A stretch of DNA of 64,000 nucleotides from Pseudomonas sp. LP_7_YM (GCF_004364435.1 NZ_SOCT01000005.1:287284-351283); one strand, 5' to 3'. Positions 1-9,347 are shown, counted from the first letter of the stretch. Numbers and translations are program-made. The notes: a model not told the origin generated them from the sequence alone.

Positions 1-908
1 CAATCATCGGTTTCGTGGTCCTGGGTGTTGCCGCCTTGTTCGGCCTGCTGCCAAACAGCCAGGTCAGCGGTATTAGCCACCTGTACGACACGCAGGGTTT
101 CCTGCCTAACGGTATGGGCGCGGTGCTGGCAGCGATGCTGACGACCATGTTCTCGTTTATGGGTACCGAGATCGTCACCATTGCCGCGGCCGAGTCGAAA
201 AACCCGGGCCAGCAAATCACCAAGGCCACCAACTCGGTCATCTGGCGGATCTGCCTGTTCTATCTGGTGTCGATCTTCCTGATCGTTGCGCTGGTGCCAT
301 GGAACGACAGTCGCCTGGCTGAAGTCGGCTCGTACCAGACCGTGCTCGACCTGATGGGCATCCCTAACGCCAAGCTGATCGTCGATCTGGTGGTGCTGGT
401 CGCCGTCACCAGCTGCCTGAACTCGGCGCTGTACACTGCCTCGCGCATGCTGTTCTCCCTCGGTAAGCGCGGCGATGCACCTGCTGTTTCGCAACGCACC
501 AGCAAAGCAGGCACCCCTTACTGGGCCGTGCTGTTGTCGACTGCCGCTGCTTTCATTGCCGTGTTCGCCAACTATGTCGCGCCTGCGGCGGTGTTCGACT
601 TCCTGCTCGCCAGCTCCGGCGCCATTGCGCTGCTGGTGTACCTGGTGATCGCCGTCTCGCAACTGCGCATGCGCCGCAAGCGTGAGGCCGAAGGCCAAGC
701 GATCGACTTCCGCATGTGGCTGTTCCCGGGCCTGACCTGGGTTGTGATCGTGTTCATCGTCGCGGTGCTGACCATCATGCTGTTCCAGGAAGGCCACCGC
801 ATGGAAATCATCGCCACGGGCCTGCTGAGCATTTTGGTCGTCGCTGCAGGCCTGATCGTGTCGAGCCGCCGCAAGGCGTCGAAAGCAGGGAAGGCCGTGC
901 TCAATTGA
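1..908 (+). CDS. gabP: APC-family amino acid permease, 3' part (GABA permease-like)
   Basis: This is the C-terminal part of an inner-membrane amino acid/proton symporter of the APC superfamily. The reading frame is open to the left edge, so the true start lies outside the window. The visible part has the family-typical segment SFMGTEIVTIAAAESKNP and then repeated hydrophobic helices up to a basic tail (SSRRKASKAGK). The ExxNP segment and the later SALYTASRMLFSLG segment are characteristic of the amino acid transporter (AAT) branch, which includes GabP, AroP and ProY. The match to GABA permease is by general resemblance. The substrate cannot be proved from this part, and other AAT permeases are possible. 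A hairpin terminator follows directly. Confidence 0.8.
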   Translation, partial: IIGFVVLGVAALFGLLPNSQVSGISHLYDTQGFLPNGMGAVLAAMLTTMFSFMGTEIVTIAAAESKNPGQQITKATNSVIWRICLFYLVSIFLIVALVPWNDSRLAEVGSYQTVLDLMGIPNAKLIVDLVVLVAVTSCLNSALYTASRMLFSLGKRGDAPAVSQRTSKAGTPYWAVLLSTAAAFIAVFANYVAPAAVFDFLLASSGAIALLVYLVIAVSQLRMRRKREAEGQAIDFRMWLFPGLTWVVIVFIVAVLTIMLFQEGHRMEIIATGLLSILVVAAGLIVSSRRKASKAGKAVLN

Positions 909-940
909 TCAATTGAGTCGGCGTTGCCAGTGAGAAAAGG

Positions 941-978
941 GCGGCTGCCATCAGCAATGATGGTGGCCGTTTTTGTTT
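941..978 (+). terminator. Rho-independent terminator after the permease gene
   Basis: An imperfect 12-bp stem (CGGCTGCCATCA / TGATGGTGGCCG) around a short loop is followed by a T-rich run, about 35 bp after the permease stop. From here to the cytochrome gene end at 1207 nothing else was recognised. Confidence 0.75.
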
Positions 979-1206
979 GACGATGACTCCAATACCGTAA
1001 TTCGCGGGCGACAGCGAGAGCACTCCGACTTCCGTGGGCGGGGGCAGGCCATAAGATCGGCGCTCGCCCTCTACTGCGCCGCGTTCTTTCTGATGCCGCT
1101 ATACCTAAGCGATTTGTCCGGCGCTCCGGCAGCACCCGCTGATAGCCGTGGCGCGGCGTTATGACAGTGCCGTCTATCAGGCAGCCCAGGCATGCATCGT
1201 CCAGCA

Positions 1207-1767
1207 TTAACGAGCGATATTTTTTACTTTCATCCTCCCCAACACCGATCTCCCCTGCATCTGATGCATCAATACCGCCGCCAGGTGCAACGTCACCAAT
1301 CCCGCCAGAATCGCGCACAGCACGTGATGCAAGTCGTGCAGGCGCATGAGTAGCATTTCCGAGTGGACGAGCTGTGGCAGCGGTATAACGGCAAGCAGCG
1401 TGACGGGATGGCTCATCATCAGCACCCCAGTGACCAAAACCCCTGAAACCACTGCGTACATCGCCTTGTGCGTCGCGCTGGCGAGCCGCTTGTGTGGGTT
1501 GTCGTGCGCGCGCTGAGGGCCGCTCTTGATGGCCAGCCACAGGCGCCAGGCGAAAAGCGGGATGAAGAGGCTGGTCACTTGCGGGTTGATCGACTCCACC
1601 CATTGGCGAAAAGGGTGCGTCGGATCCATTAGCACCACACCGAAACCGCTGAGGGTTGCCCAGAGGATGACCGCTGCAGACAGCCAGTGCAGGACAATTC
1701 GAGGTTTGGAGTAAGTGCTCGCTTCGTCGATGGATGTTGCCGACGAAGGGGGAGGGAGATGGGTCAA
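1207..1767 (-). CDS. Cytochrome b561 family protein
   Basis: This is a 186-residue integral membrane di-haem cytochrome b of the prokaryotic b561 type, which passes electrons across the inner membrane between quinol and an unknown partner. It has four hydrophobic segments and conserved histidines in helices: H27 in VLHWLSA, H100, the cluster H144/H147/H148 in LHDLHHVL, and H161 in TLHLAAVLMHQ. Length and layout fit the family. The start is unusual: the frame has no suitable ATG. A TTG at 1767 with AAAGG about 9 nt upstream is the best choice, because a stop codon lies only a few codons further up. The gene stands alone. The electron-transfer role is family knowledge; the partner is unknown. 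Confidence 0.75.
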   Translation of the reverse strand: MTHLPPPSSATSIDEASTYSKPRIVLHWLSAAVILWATLSGFGVVLMDPTHPFRQWVESINPQVTSLFIPLFAWRLWLAIKSGPQRAHDNPHKRLASATHKAMYAVVSGVLVTGVLMMSHPVTLLAVIPLPQLVHSEMLLMRLHDLHHVLCAILAGLVTLHLAAVLMHQMQGRSVLGRMKVKNIAR

Positions 1768-1858
1768 AACGGCCAGCCTTTATTGAGAAGGAGTTGCATT
1801 CTCGTGCTGGCGCAAAGCTACCGTCTTGACCGGGGTCATGCAAATTAAAAAAGGCGGA

Positions 1859-2350
1859 TCAACGACGACCTGCGTCGCGAGCGTTTTTCCTTTGCAGGAT
1901 ATCGGAGGCCTCGTTGTAGGCATCCTGGAAGGTGTCGCTGCCAAGCCACTCAACGGTGTCGTCTTCTTCTTCGTTATGGAAGATGCCGCGATAGGTGATC
2001 AACAAGGCCATCAAAAAATCAGTAGCCGGGTCTTCTTCTTCCTCTGCAATCACCATTTCCAGCACCGGGAATTGCAGGAAGACCACGCACATCGCCAGCA
2101 GGCTGATCGCTTCAGCTTTTTTCATTGCCTCAAACAGGTCATCGTAGTCGGCGGGCTCGAAGCCGTTGTCCATGATGTCACGGAAGTCGAACGTGCTGAG
2201 GTCAATCGCGATATCGTCAAACGGCTCGTTAACGAATGCATGATTGAGCACCGGATGCACCACGCTCGGCTTGCCCTTGCCCGAACGGTTCTGCTTGGCC
2301 TTGGCTTTGGCGCGCTGGGCACGTTTTTGCTGTTTGTCTGGAGAGGCCAT
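1859..2350 (-). CDS. Conserved acidic protein of unknown function
   Basis: This 163-residue protein is not assigned to a known family. It begins with a very basic stretch (KQQKRAQRAKAKAKQ, roughly residues 6-20) and later becomes strongly acidic (AEEEEDPATD and HNEEEDDTVEW), with a hydrophobic middle part (AISLLAMCVVFLQFPVLEMVI). The ATG at 2350 is preferred over a longer open frame that runs back into the tRNA, because it has an AAGGAC ribosome site and the protein then starts like other small basic-headed Pseudomonas proteins. It lies downstream of tRNA-Phe and its terminator. No signal peptide is seen. It is real by codon usage; function unknown. Confidence 0.65.
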   Translation of the reverse strand: MASPDKQQKRAQRAKAKAKQNRSGKGKPSVVHPVLNHAFVNEPFDDIAIDLSTFDFRDIMDNGFEPADYDDLFEAMKKAEAISLLAMCVVFLQFPVLEMVIAEEEEDPATDFLMALLITYRGIFHNEEEDDTVEWLGSDTFQDAYNEASDILQRKNARDAGRR

Positions 2351-2465
2351 GCGAGGCGGTCCTTTTTTGTAGGCAAGTGTTGTATTGCAAGCGGCTATTG
2401 AATCGCAGCTGTCAGGATTTACCAAGGGTGGTCGGAAAATTGCCCCGAAAAAAATCACGCCCAAT

Positions 2466-2500
2466 AAAAAACCCCTGAATCTTTCGATGCAGGGGTTTTT
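2466..2500 (-). terminator. Terminator after tRNA-Phe (could act both ways)
   Basis: The stem CCCCTG...CAGGGG is flanked by an A-run on one side and a T-run on the other, so it can end transcription on either strand. It lies 10 bp from the 3' end of the tRNA. Confidence 0.8.
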
Positions 2501-2509
2501 CGGTATTAG

Positions 2510-2585
2510 TGGTGCCCAGAGACGGAATCGAACCGCCGACACGGGGATTTTCAATCCCCTGCTCTACCGACTGAGCTATCTGGGC
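2510..2585 (-). tRNA. tRNA-Phe (GAA)
   Basis: This is a 76-nt cloverleaf on the minus strand: acceptor stem GCCCAGA/TCTGGGC, D-arm AGCTCAGTCGGTAGAGC, anticodon arm GGGGATTGAAAATCCCC with anticodon GAA, T-loop GGTTCGATTCC, and an encoded CCA end. It is followed by a strong terminator. Confidence 0.97.
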
Positions 2586-2687
2586 AACGGGGCGAATTAG
2601 ACGTGTTTTTCAGAAGGTCGTCAAGCGTGAGTTTGAAAAAAATTTGAATTATTTCCTCCGCTTACGCTTAACACCGCCAGAAAAGGG

Positions 2688-2960
2688 TCATTCGGACGGC
2701 GGAACGTAGCCTTCGGCCTTGGCGTACTCTTCGCCCGAGAGGTACTTGTCCATCTCGGCCTGCAGGAACTTGCGGTCTTCGGCATTCATCATGTTCAGGC
2801 GACGCTCGTTGATCAGCAGGGTCTGGTGCTTCTGCCAGTCCGCCCAGGCTTTTTGCGAAACATGGTTATAAACGTCTTCGCCCTTGGTGCCCGGATAGGG
2901 TGGGCGCTCCAGGCCTGGCAGTTCTTCTTTGTACTTGCGGCACATTACAGTGCGGGTCAT
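2688..2960 (-). CDS. yggX: Fe(2+)-trafficking / oxidative damage protection protein YggX
   Basis: This 90-residue cytosolic protein is of the YggX family, which protects iron-sulfur proteins and is thought to handle labile iron. It has the full family pattern: an N-terminal [17 protein letters not shown] with the single conserved Cys7, then the [16 protein letters not shown] and [10 protein letters not shown] helices. Its ATG overlaps the mutY stop codon by 4 bp (ATGA), so the two genes are translationally coupled. This is the usual mutY-yggX pair in gammaproteobacteria. MutY itself carries a 4Fe-4S cluster, which makes the pairing sensible. Confidence 0.95.
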   Translation of the reverse strand: MTRTVMCRKYKEELPGLERPPYPGTKGEDVYNHVSQKAWADWQKHQTLLINERRLNMMNAEDRKFLQAEMDKYLSGEEYAKAEGYVPPSE

Positions 2961-4024
2961 GACGGCTCTCCTGCATTCAATACGTCGGCTGCATTCTTGA
3001 GCAGCTTCTTCACCGGGGCGGCAAGGCCCAGGCGCGGCGGGGTGGCGAGGTTATACCAGAGCCAGTCGTCCTCGGCCACGTGATGGGCCGACTCCTCGAC
3101 CCGGACCAACCACGGCTCGATGGTCAGTTGAAAGTGGCTGAAGGTGTGGACAAGTTCAGGCATCGCTTGGTGCTCACCCAGCTTCAGTGCGTGCTGATCG
3201 GCCAGATGCTGCATGTCGCCGAATTCGTCCAGCTGCGGCAGGCTCCACAGCCCGCCCCACAAACCCGTCGAAGGACGGCGATAAAGCAGAATGTCGCCTT
3301 CATGGTTGGCGAAGATCGGCATCAGCGTGCGTTTCTGCGGGACAGTCTTGCGTGGCTTGGGAATCGGGTAACGGGTTTCCTGGCCGAGCATGTGCGCCTC
3401 GCAGCCGCGCTCCAGCGGACACAATAGACAGCTGGGCCTGCTGCGGGTGCAGAGCGTGGCGCCCAGGTCCATCATCGCTTGCGTGTAATGATTGACCCGG
3501 CTGTAGGGCGTCAAGCGCTCTGCGGTTGCCCACATCTGCTTGGCTACCTTGGGTTCACCCGGATACCCCTCTTGCGCGGTAAAGCGCGCCAGAACGCGTT
3601 TGACGTTGCCGTCGAGGATCGGCGCACGCAGGCCCATGCTGATGCTGGCGATTGCGCCGGCGGTGGACAGGCCGATACCGGGCAGTTCGGTGAGCTTTTC
3701 CACGTCGCGAGGAAATGCGCCGCTGTGCTCGGCGACGACGATTTTCGCAGCCTTCTGCAGGTTGCGGGCGCGGGTGTAATAGCCCAGGCCGGTCCACAGG
3801 TGCAGCACTTCATCCTCGGGAGCGTCGGCCAGGGCCTGAACCGTGGGCAAGGCTTCCATGAAACGGTCGAAATAGCCCAGCACCGTGCTGACCTGGGTTT
3901 GCTGCAGCATGATTTCCGACACCCAGACCCGGTAGGGTGTGATGTCGTGTTGCCACGGAAGATCGTGGCGGCCGTGACGGTCATACCAGTCAAGGACGGC
4001 GGTGGAGAACTGCTCGGGTTGCAT
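2957..4024 (-). CDS. mutY: A/G-specific adenine DNA glycosylase MutY
   Basis: This 355-residue base-excision enzyme removes adenine mispaired with 8-oxoguanine or guanine. Catalytic Glu37 is in [10 protein letters not shown], the helix-hairpin-helix [12 protein letters not shown] is at 114-125, and catalytic Asp138 is in ILDGNVKRV. The 4Fe-4S cluster cysteines are C192-x6-C199-x2-C202-x5-C208. A C-terminal NUDIX-like 8-oxoG recognition domain spans roughly 225-350. The length is normal for Pseudomonas MutY. It is the first gene of the mutY-yggX pair and overlaps yggX by 4 bp. Confidence 0.97.
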   Translation of the reverse strand: MQPEQFSTAVLDWYDRHGRHDLPWQHDITPYRVWVSEIMLQQTQVSTVLGYFDRFMEALPTVQALADAPEDEVLHLWTGLGYYTRARNLQKAAKIVVAEHSGAFPRDVEKLTELPGIGLSTAGAIASISMGLRAPILDGNVKRVLARFTAQEGYPGEPKVAKQMWATAERLTPYSRVNHYTQAMMDLGATLCTRSRPSCLLCPLERGCEAHMLGQETRYPIPKPRKTVPQKRTLMPIFANHEGDILLYRRPSTGLWGGLWSLPQLDEFGDMQHLADQHALKLGEHQAMPELVHTFSHFQLTIEPWLVRVEESAHHVAEDDWLWYNLATPPRLGLAAPVKKLLKNAADVLNAGEPS

Positions 4025-4077
4025 CGTGATTCCGGATTGTCAGAGAAGACGCATCTATGTGTAGGAGCCCGGAACTG

Positions 4078-4167
4078 GGGGAGCGAATTCGTTCGCAAAG
4101 CCATGGTACGGACGACGATGATTTATCGATCGTACGGGCTGTTCGTGAATGAGCTCGTCCCACAGGG
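4078..4167. repeat. REP element pair, degenerate
   Basis: Two inverted REP arms (GGGAGCGAATTCGTTCGC and GTTCGTGAATGAGCTCGTCCCAC) enclose about 50 bp between mutY and the AsmA-family gene. The sequence is the P. syringae-type REP palindrome seen at eleven other places in the window. Confidence 0.75.
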
Positions 4168-4186
4168 GATCGACGGGCTGCCAATT

Positions 4187-6415
4187 TTACCGTTTGAACA
4201 GTCCCTTGATTGCATCCTTGAGCTCGGGACTGACCTTGTTCCCCAGCTTTTCGTCGATCTTGTCGCCAATGCGATCAGTCGCGAGCTTGGCGGCGACTTT
4301 GCCTATGCCTTCGTTGTCCAGGCGGCAGGCCTTGGCGCCCAGCTCCAGCGGCCCGCGGCAGAGGATCGGCCATTCGATGCCGACGAAGCGCGGGTTCACC
4401 TGGCAGGCCGGGTCCGGCATGTCGCTCTTGTCGCCTTCGATGATCACGCCGACACGGTAGTTCATCCCCATCACCCGCAGGTCGATGTCGCCATCGCCGT
4501 TGACGGTAAGGCCCGGCGTGCGGACTTTCAGGTCCGGGTTGCTGGCCACGCCGTTACGGAACACCAGATTGCCGTTGAGCTGCTGGAATGGCGTGTCCTT
4601 GCCGCGTGGATCACCGCTAAGGGTCTTGCGGTTGAGCACCGAAATACCACGGCACAATTGCTGCTCGAGGTTAGCATTGACCAATACGCCGTCAGTCAGC
4701 GTAAAGCCGGTCGTGCCGTTGAGGCTTTCCACCAGGGCCTTCTGGCTGTTGCCCTTTGCCGTGACGTCGCTGTTCAGCGTCAGCAGGCCACGCACCGGCG
4801 GGGTCGTGCCCTGGCTCTGGATGAAGCGTTCGACCGGGACTCTGGCAATGCGCGTCTGCACGCTGGCAAGCGGGGTGTCCGGACGTACGTCGAGGTTGCC
4901 TTTGACTTCGAAGTTGCCGTTGTAGAGGTCGCCACGCAGGCTGTCGAGTTTGACCAGGCCATCCAGCGCTGAGGTTTTCAGAGCGGCATTCTGGATGGGC
5001 AATTTCTCCACGGTCAGCTTGCCGAAGCTCAGATCAGCGTCGACGTCGAGCGTGCGCATGCGCTCCAGCGGCAGCAGTTTCGCATCGCTCCAGGCGCCTT
5101 GCGTGGGCTGCATCGGCAATGGCGAAGTATCTGCTGCGGCCAGGGCGTCGGCTTCAGTGCTTTGCACTTCGGTTTTACGCGCAGCGCCAGCGGCCTTCGC
5201 CTGATCGCTCTGTGGTGGGCGATAACGGTCCGCGTCGAAGGTGTCGGCCTTGAGTTGCAGGCGCAGTGACTGCTTGGCGAAGTCTTCCACGGCCACGCGT
5301 CCGGTGAAGGTGCTGTCGTCGACTCTCAACGTCAGATCATCCAGCGAGACGCTGTTTTGCGTGGCCGCGATACGACTGACCATCTCCAGCCGGGTCAGGC
5401 TGTTATCGCCCAGGGGCGGCGCGGTCTGGCCGATGCTGTCGAGGAATTCACGCACGTTGAACTGCGCGATGGAAATGCCGCCGCTGAGCTGCGGCGCCGT
5501 GTCCAGATCGCGGACATGCAGTTCGCCAAGTGCACGCAGTTGGTTGGCGGACAGCTTGAGGTTGGTCCATTCGGCGACATTGGCCGACAGGTCTGCCAGC
5601 AACTGACCTTGCATCGAGAACGTCAGCGTCTTGCCCTGTAACGGGTCGCCTGCCGCTTCGCCCGAAAAGCGCATGTCGTCGAGCTGGTAACGCTTGAGTG
5701 CGCGGTCGAAGCGCAGCTTGCCGGTGAGTTCGGTCTTGGTGCGCACCACCGGTTGATTGGTGCTGAGGAATGCCGTCAGCTTGATCGGGATATCGGTCGC
5801 GTTATGCACCGGGCCGGTGCTCAGTTGAATGCTCTCGGCGGTGAATTGCCGGGCTTTCTGCATATCGTTGAAGTCAACGCGAGCGTTGTTCACGGTCAGG
5901 CTGTCGATGTCCAGCTTGAGCGGTTGCCAGGTTTTTTCAGATGGCGCGGGCGCAGGTTCGGCAGGGGGCTGTGCTGCAGCCAGCGGCTGGGTCGGACTGG
6001 CCGCGGTGGCCGGCGTCTTGCCGATGTCTTCCCAGTTACCGTGGCCGTTTTCATCGCGGGTCAGCATCAGTTTCAGGCCTTCGACACGTATGTCGCTCAT
6101 CTGCACTTCCTTGCGCAGCAGCGGTAATACGCGAACCGAAAGACCGAGCATCTGCAGGTCGGCAAAAGGTTTGCTCGGCTCGGTCAGCGTGGCGATGCTT
6201 GCGTCGTGCAGCTCAAGGCCCAGCCAGGGGAACAAACTCCAGCCGATGTCGCCGTTGAGGGTCAGTTCGACATGAGCCCGATCGCGAACCAGTTTACGAA
6301 TCTCGTCTTTGTAGTCGTTGGGATCAAACAGATGGGTCAAGGCAAAGCCGAGAGCCACGATGATCAGCAACAGCCCGAGAATGAATAGTCCCAGGATTTT
6401 GCCGAACGCTTTCAT
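4187..6415 (-). CDS. AsmA family protein
   Basis: This 742-residue protein has one N-terminal membrane helix (LGLFILGLLLIIVALGFALTHLF, about 9-31) and a long periplasmic part. The N-terminus (FDPNDYKDEIRKLV, then ELTLNGDIGWSLFPWLGLELHDASI) and the C-terminal beta-rich repeat region (LNGNLVFRNGVASNPDLKVRTPGLTVNGDGDIDL) are typical of AsmA and YhdP-like bridge proteins, which are linked to outer-membrane lipid homeostasis. A low-complexity Ala/Pro stretch at about 135-160 separates the head from the AsmA body. It is monocistronic, with REP DNA downstream. Confidence 0.88.
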   Translation of the reverse strand: MKAFGKILGLFILGLLLIIVALGFALTHLFDPNDYKDEIRKLVRDRAHVELTLNGDIGWSLFPWLGLELHDASIATLTEPSKPFADLQMLGLSVRVLPLLRKEVQMSDIRVEGLKLMLTRDENGHGNWEDIGKTPATAASPTQPLAAAQPPAEPAPAPSEKTWQPLKLDIDSLTVNNARVDFNDMQKARQFTAESIQLSTGPVHNATDIPIKLTAFLSTNQPVVRTKTELTGKLRFDRALKRYQLDDMRFSGEAAGDPLQGKTLTFSMQGQLLADLSANVAEWTNLKLSANQLRALGELHVRDLDTAPQLSGGISIAQFNVREFLDSIGQTAPPLGDNSLTRLEMVSRIAATQNSVSLDDLTLRVDDSTFTGRVAVEDFAKQSLRLQLKADTFDADRYRPPQSDQAKAAGAARKTEVQSTEADALAAADTSPLPMQPTQGAWSDAKLLPLERMRTLDVDADLSFGKLTVEKLPIQNAALKTSALDGLVKLDSLRGDLYNGNFEVKGNLDVRPDTPLASVQTRIARVPVERFIQSQGTTPPVRGLLTLNSDVTAKGNSQKALVESLNGTTGFTLTDGVLVNANLEQQLCRGISVLNRKTLSGDPRGKDTPFQQLNGNLVFRNGVASNPDLKVRTPGLTVNGDGDIDLRVMGMNYRVGVIIEGDKSDMPDPACQVNPRFVGIEWPILCRGPLELGAKACRLDNEGIGKVAAKLATDRIGDKIDEKLGNKVSPELKDAIKGLFKR

Positions 6416-6803
6416 GGGCGAGTCCTTGTGTCGAGTCGTTCAAAATTTAGCCCGCAAGTATAGCGTTCTCAAGCAGGCGCCGGGCTGCGATCGGCCCTGC
6501 GAGCTGTACTGGGGAATGTACGCAAAAAACAACGCAGCGGGAAATCGCTGTCGATGCAGTGGCTGGCGCAATGCGTGTGCGGATTCAGGCGATGACAAAC
6601 GGTACAAAAAAGGTAATAGCAAAATGCTTTATGTGATGGCGGCAAATGCTAATCTCTCGCCGGTCGCAGGTCACACTGCGTCGAATTGTCACGTTTAGAG
6701 ACTTTCCGCCGATAAAACGCCCGATGCTTGCGTGCATTAAGAGGGGTGGCGGATCGATGTCGCTGTTCTTGCGGGACACAACTACAACCAGGGGCAAAAA
6801 ATA
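6416..6803. other. Intergenic region between divergent asmA-like and MFS genes
   Basis: This 388-bp spacer must hold both promoters. No gene of convincing codon usage was found. A weak sigma70-like pair (TTGTCA at 6686, GATAAA at 6711, 19-bp spacing) points towards the MFS gene, but it is not strong enough to annotate on its own. Confidence 0.4.
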
Positions 6804-8465
6804 ATGACTTCGAGCACTGCTCTGGGCGGCTCTGCCGCTCAGCCTGCGTTCTTGTCCAAAGAGCGCATTATCGCCAAGCGTGGTTTCAATCGCTGGCTGG
6901 TTCCTCCGGCCGCGTTGGCCATTCATCTGTGTATAGGCATGGCCTATGGCTTCTCGGTGTTCTGGCTGCCGTTGTCAAAGGCAATCGGCATCAAGACCGC
7001 AGTTGCCTGCCCGGCTGACATGGGCTTCTTCGAGCAGGTCTTTTCTTCCAGTTGTGACTGGCCGATCTCCATGCTCGGCTGGATCTACACCCTGTTCTTC
7101 ATCTTCCTGGGATGTTCGGCGGCCATTTGGGGTGGCTGGCTGGAACATGCAGGCCCGCGCAAGGCCGGTGTGGTCTCGGCGTTGTGCTGGTGTGGCGGAC
7201 TACTGATCTCGGCGCTGGGCATCTACACCCACCAGATCTGGATGATGTGGATCGGTTCGGGCGTGATCGGCGGTATCGGCCTGGGGCTGGGTTACATCTC
7301 CCCGGTATCGACCCTGATCAAGTGGTTCCCGGACAAGCGCGGCATGGCGACCGGTATGGCGATCATGGGCTTCGGCGGCGGGGCCATGGTGGGTGCTCCA
7401 CTGGCGACCGCGCTGATGAGCCACTTCGCCACGCCATACAGCGTCGGCGTGTGGCAGAGCTTCGTAGCGATGGCCGTGATCTATTTCATCTTCATGATCG
7501 GTGGGGCCTTGTCCTACCGCGTTCCGCCTACCGGCTGGAAACCTGAAGGCTGGACCGCGCCTGCGAAGAAAACCAACAGCGCGATGATCACCCACCGCCA
7601 CGTGCACGTCAGCGTTGCGTGGAAAACCCCGCAGTTCCGTCTGGTATGGCTGGTGCTGTGCCTGAACGTTTCGGCCGGTATCGGCATCCTCGGCATGGCC
7701 TCGCCGCTGCTGCAGGAAGTGTTCGGCGGCAAGCTGTTGGGCACCGATCAGGGCTTCTCGCAACTGGATGCCTCGCAACTGGCGGCCATTGCGGCCATTG
7801 CTGCGGGCTTCACCGGCCTGTTGAGCCTGTTCAACATCGGCGGCCGCTTCTTCTGGGCCTCGTTCTCCGACTACATCGGTCGCAAAACCACCTACTTCGT
7901 GTTCTTCGCGCTGGGCTTTTTGCTCTACGCCTCGGTGCCGACGTTGGGGCATCTGGGCAGCGTTGCGCTGTTCGTGGCGGTGTTCTGTGTGGTGCTGTCG
8001 ATGTACGGCGGCGGTTTTGCCACCGTTCCGGCGTACCTGGCGGACCTGTTCGGCACGCAGATGGTCGGCGCGATCCACGGTCGTCTGCTGACCGCCTGGG
8101 CAGCGGCGGGCGTGCTGGGCCCGGTGCTGGTGAACTACCTGCGTGAGTATCAATTGAGTCACGGCGTTGCGCGCGCCGATGCTTACGACATCACGCTGTA
8201 CATTCTCGCGGGGCTGCTGGTCCTGGGCTTCATCTGCAACATGTTGGTGCGCCCGGTGGCCGACAAGTACTTCATGAGCGAGGAGCAACTGAAGGCTGAG
8301 CAAGCTATCGGCCACGATGCGGGCGCCGACCACACCACGTCGCTTGAGTGGAAAGCCGATTCGGGCACCAAGCCGATGGTGATTCTGGCCTGGCTTGCGG
8401 TAGGCATTCCGTTGGCGTGGGGCGTGTGGGTCACGCTGCAGAAAACCGCGGTGCTGTTTCACTAA
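6804..8465 (+). CDS. MFS transporter, oxalate/formate antiporter (OFA) type
   Basis: This 553-residue inner-membrane transporter has twelve or more hydrophobic segments. The N-terminal FNRWLVPPAALAIHLCIGMAYGFSVFWLPLSK segment, the loop GCSAAIWGGWLEHAGPRKAG and GLGYISPVSTLIKWFPDKRGMATGMAIMGFGGGA are hallmarks of OFA-family MFS proteins. An insertion near residues 65-80 (CPADMGFFEQVFSSSCDW) holds two cysteines in a periplasmic loop. The usual OFA substrates are small organic acids; the true substrate cannot be read from sequence. It is a single gene. A REP pair follows it. Confidence 0.85.
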   Translation: MTSSTALGGSAAQPAFLSKERIIAKRGFNRWLVPPAALAIHLCIGMAYGFSVFWLPLSKAIGIKTAVACPADMGFFEQVFSSSCDWPISMLGWIYTLFFIFLGCSAAIWGGWLEHAGPRKAGVVSALCWCGGLLISALGIYTHQIWMMWIGSGVIGGIGLGLGYISPVSTLIKWFPDKRGMATGMAIMGFGGGAMVGAPLATALMSHFATPYSVGVWQSFVAMAVIYFIFMIGGALSYRVPPTGWKPEGWTAPAKKTNSAMITHRHVHVSVAWKTPQFRLVWLVLCLNVSAGIGILGMASPLLQEVFGGKLLGTDQGFSQLDASQLAAIAAIAAGFTGLLSLFNIGGRFFWASFSDYIGRKTTYFVFFALGFLLYASVPTLGHLGSVALFVAVFCVVLSMYGGGFATVPAYLADLFGTQMVGAIHGRLLTAWAAAGVLGPVLVNYLREYQLSHGVARADAYDITLYILAGLLVLGFICNMLVRPVADKYFMSEEQLKAEQAIGHDAGADHTTSLEWKADSGTKPMVILAWLAVGIPLAWGVWVTLQKTAVLFH

Positions 8466-8508
8466 GCCGCTGATCCGGGCCTGAGTATCTTCAGGCTGAT
8501 GCAAAACC

Positions 8509-8598
8509 TGTGGGAGCGAGCTTGCTCGCGAAGGCGGTCTTACAGTCAGCAGAGATGTTGAATGTAAGACCTCTTTGCGAACAAGCCCGCTCCCACCG
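8509..8598. repeat. REP element pair
   Basis: Inverted arms TGTGGGAGCGAGCTTGCTCGCGA and TTTGCGAACAAGCCCGCTCCCACC are separated by about 45 bp. The inner part also pairs (GGTCTTACA / TGTAAGACC). This copy carries the AGCTTGCT variant of the core. Confidence 0.85.
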
Positions 8599-8686
8599 TT
8601 GTTTTGGGTCTGGTTACCTTTGCATGTATGCACATGTCTATCGCGCGCAGCGCGGTATTCAGCCCGTCACTGATATCACCCTTCGT

Positions 8687-8716
8687 GTTTCTGTTTCCCC
8701 GCCACACGCCTATAAT
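8687..8716 (+). promoter_or_regulatory. Candidate sigma70 promoter of the hisB operon
   Basis: A perfect TATAAT lies at 8711-8716, 37 bp before the hisB ATG. The -35 region about 17 bp upstream is poor (TTTCTG). The position and the perfect -10 are the only support. Confidence 0.4.
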
Positions 8717-8753
8717 GGCCGCCTTTTCGCCCAATGATTTTGCGGAGCTGGTG

Positions 8754-9347
8754 ATGGCCGAACGTAAGGCGTTCGTCGAGCGCGACACCCTGGAAACCCA
8801 GATCAAAGCCTCGATCAACCTGGATGGCACCGGAAAGGCCCGATTCGATATCGGCGTGCCTTTTCTTGAACACATGCTCGATCAGATCGCCCGTCACGGG
8901 TTGATCGATCTGGACATCGAAAGCAAGGGCGACCTGCATATCGACGATCACCACACCGTGGAAGACGTCGGTATCACCCTGGGTCAGGCCTTCAGCAAAG
9001 CCATTGGCGATAAGAAAGGCATCCGTCGCTACGGTCACGCCTACGTCCCGCTGGATGAAGCACTGTCGCGTGTGGTCATCGATTTCTCCGGGCGCCCTGG
9101 TTTGCAAATGCATGTGCCCTACACCCGCGCCAGTGTCGGCGGCTTCGACGTGGACCTGTTCCAGGAGTTCTTTCAGGGCTTCGTCAACCACGCGAACGTG
9201 ACGCTGCACATCGACAACCTGCGTGGCCACAACACCCACCACCAGATCGAAACCGTGTTCAAGGCATTCGGCCGCGCGCTGCGCATGGCCGTCGAGCTGG
9301 ATGACCGAATGGCCGGCCAGATGCCGTCGACCAAGGGCGTGCTGTAA
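8754..9347 (+). CDS. hisB: Imidazoleglycerol-phosphate dehydratase
   Basis: This 197-residue cytosolic enzyme converts imidazole glycerol phosphate to imidazole acetol phosphate in histidine synthesis. Both metal-binding motifs are seen ([11 protein letters not shown] and [20 protein letters not shown]). The length matches stand-alone HisB, without the phosphatase domain fused in E. coli. ATG 8754 was chosen over the longer open frame because [12 protein letters not shown] is the conserved N-terminus. The stop codon (TAATG) overlaps the hisH start, so they form one operon. Confidence 0.97.
   Translation: MAERKAFVERDTLETQIKASINLDGTGKARFDIGVPFLEHMLDQIARHGLIDLDIESKGDLHIDDHHTVEDVGITLGQAFSKAIGDKKGIRRYGHAYVPLDEALSRVVIDFSGRPGLQMHVPYTRASVGGFDVDLFQEFFQGFVNHANVTLHIDNLRGHNTHHQIETVFKAFGRALRMAVELDDRMAGQMPSTKGVL

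Noticed and set aside
2510..2585. Genomic island at the tRNA-Phe gene
   Set aside because: No integrase, no repeat of the tRNA 3' end and no change of gene type next to it.
3479..4972. 497-codon plus-strand frame spanning mutY, a REP and the AsmA-family gene
   Set aside because: It crosses two real minus-strand genes and their spacer, so it is chance openness at high GC.
7200..8633. 477-codon minus-strand open frame opposite the MFS transporter
   Set aside because: Its composition (His/Gln/Arg-rich) is that of an antisense frame, and the sense strand encodes a full set of membrane helices.
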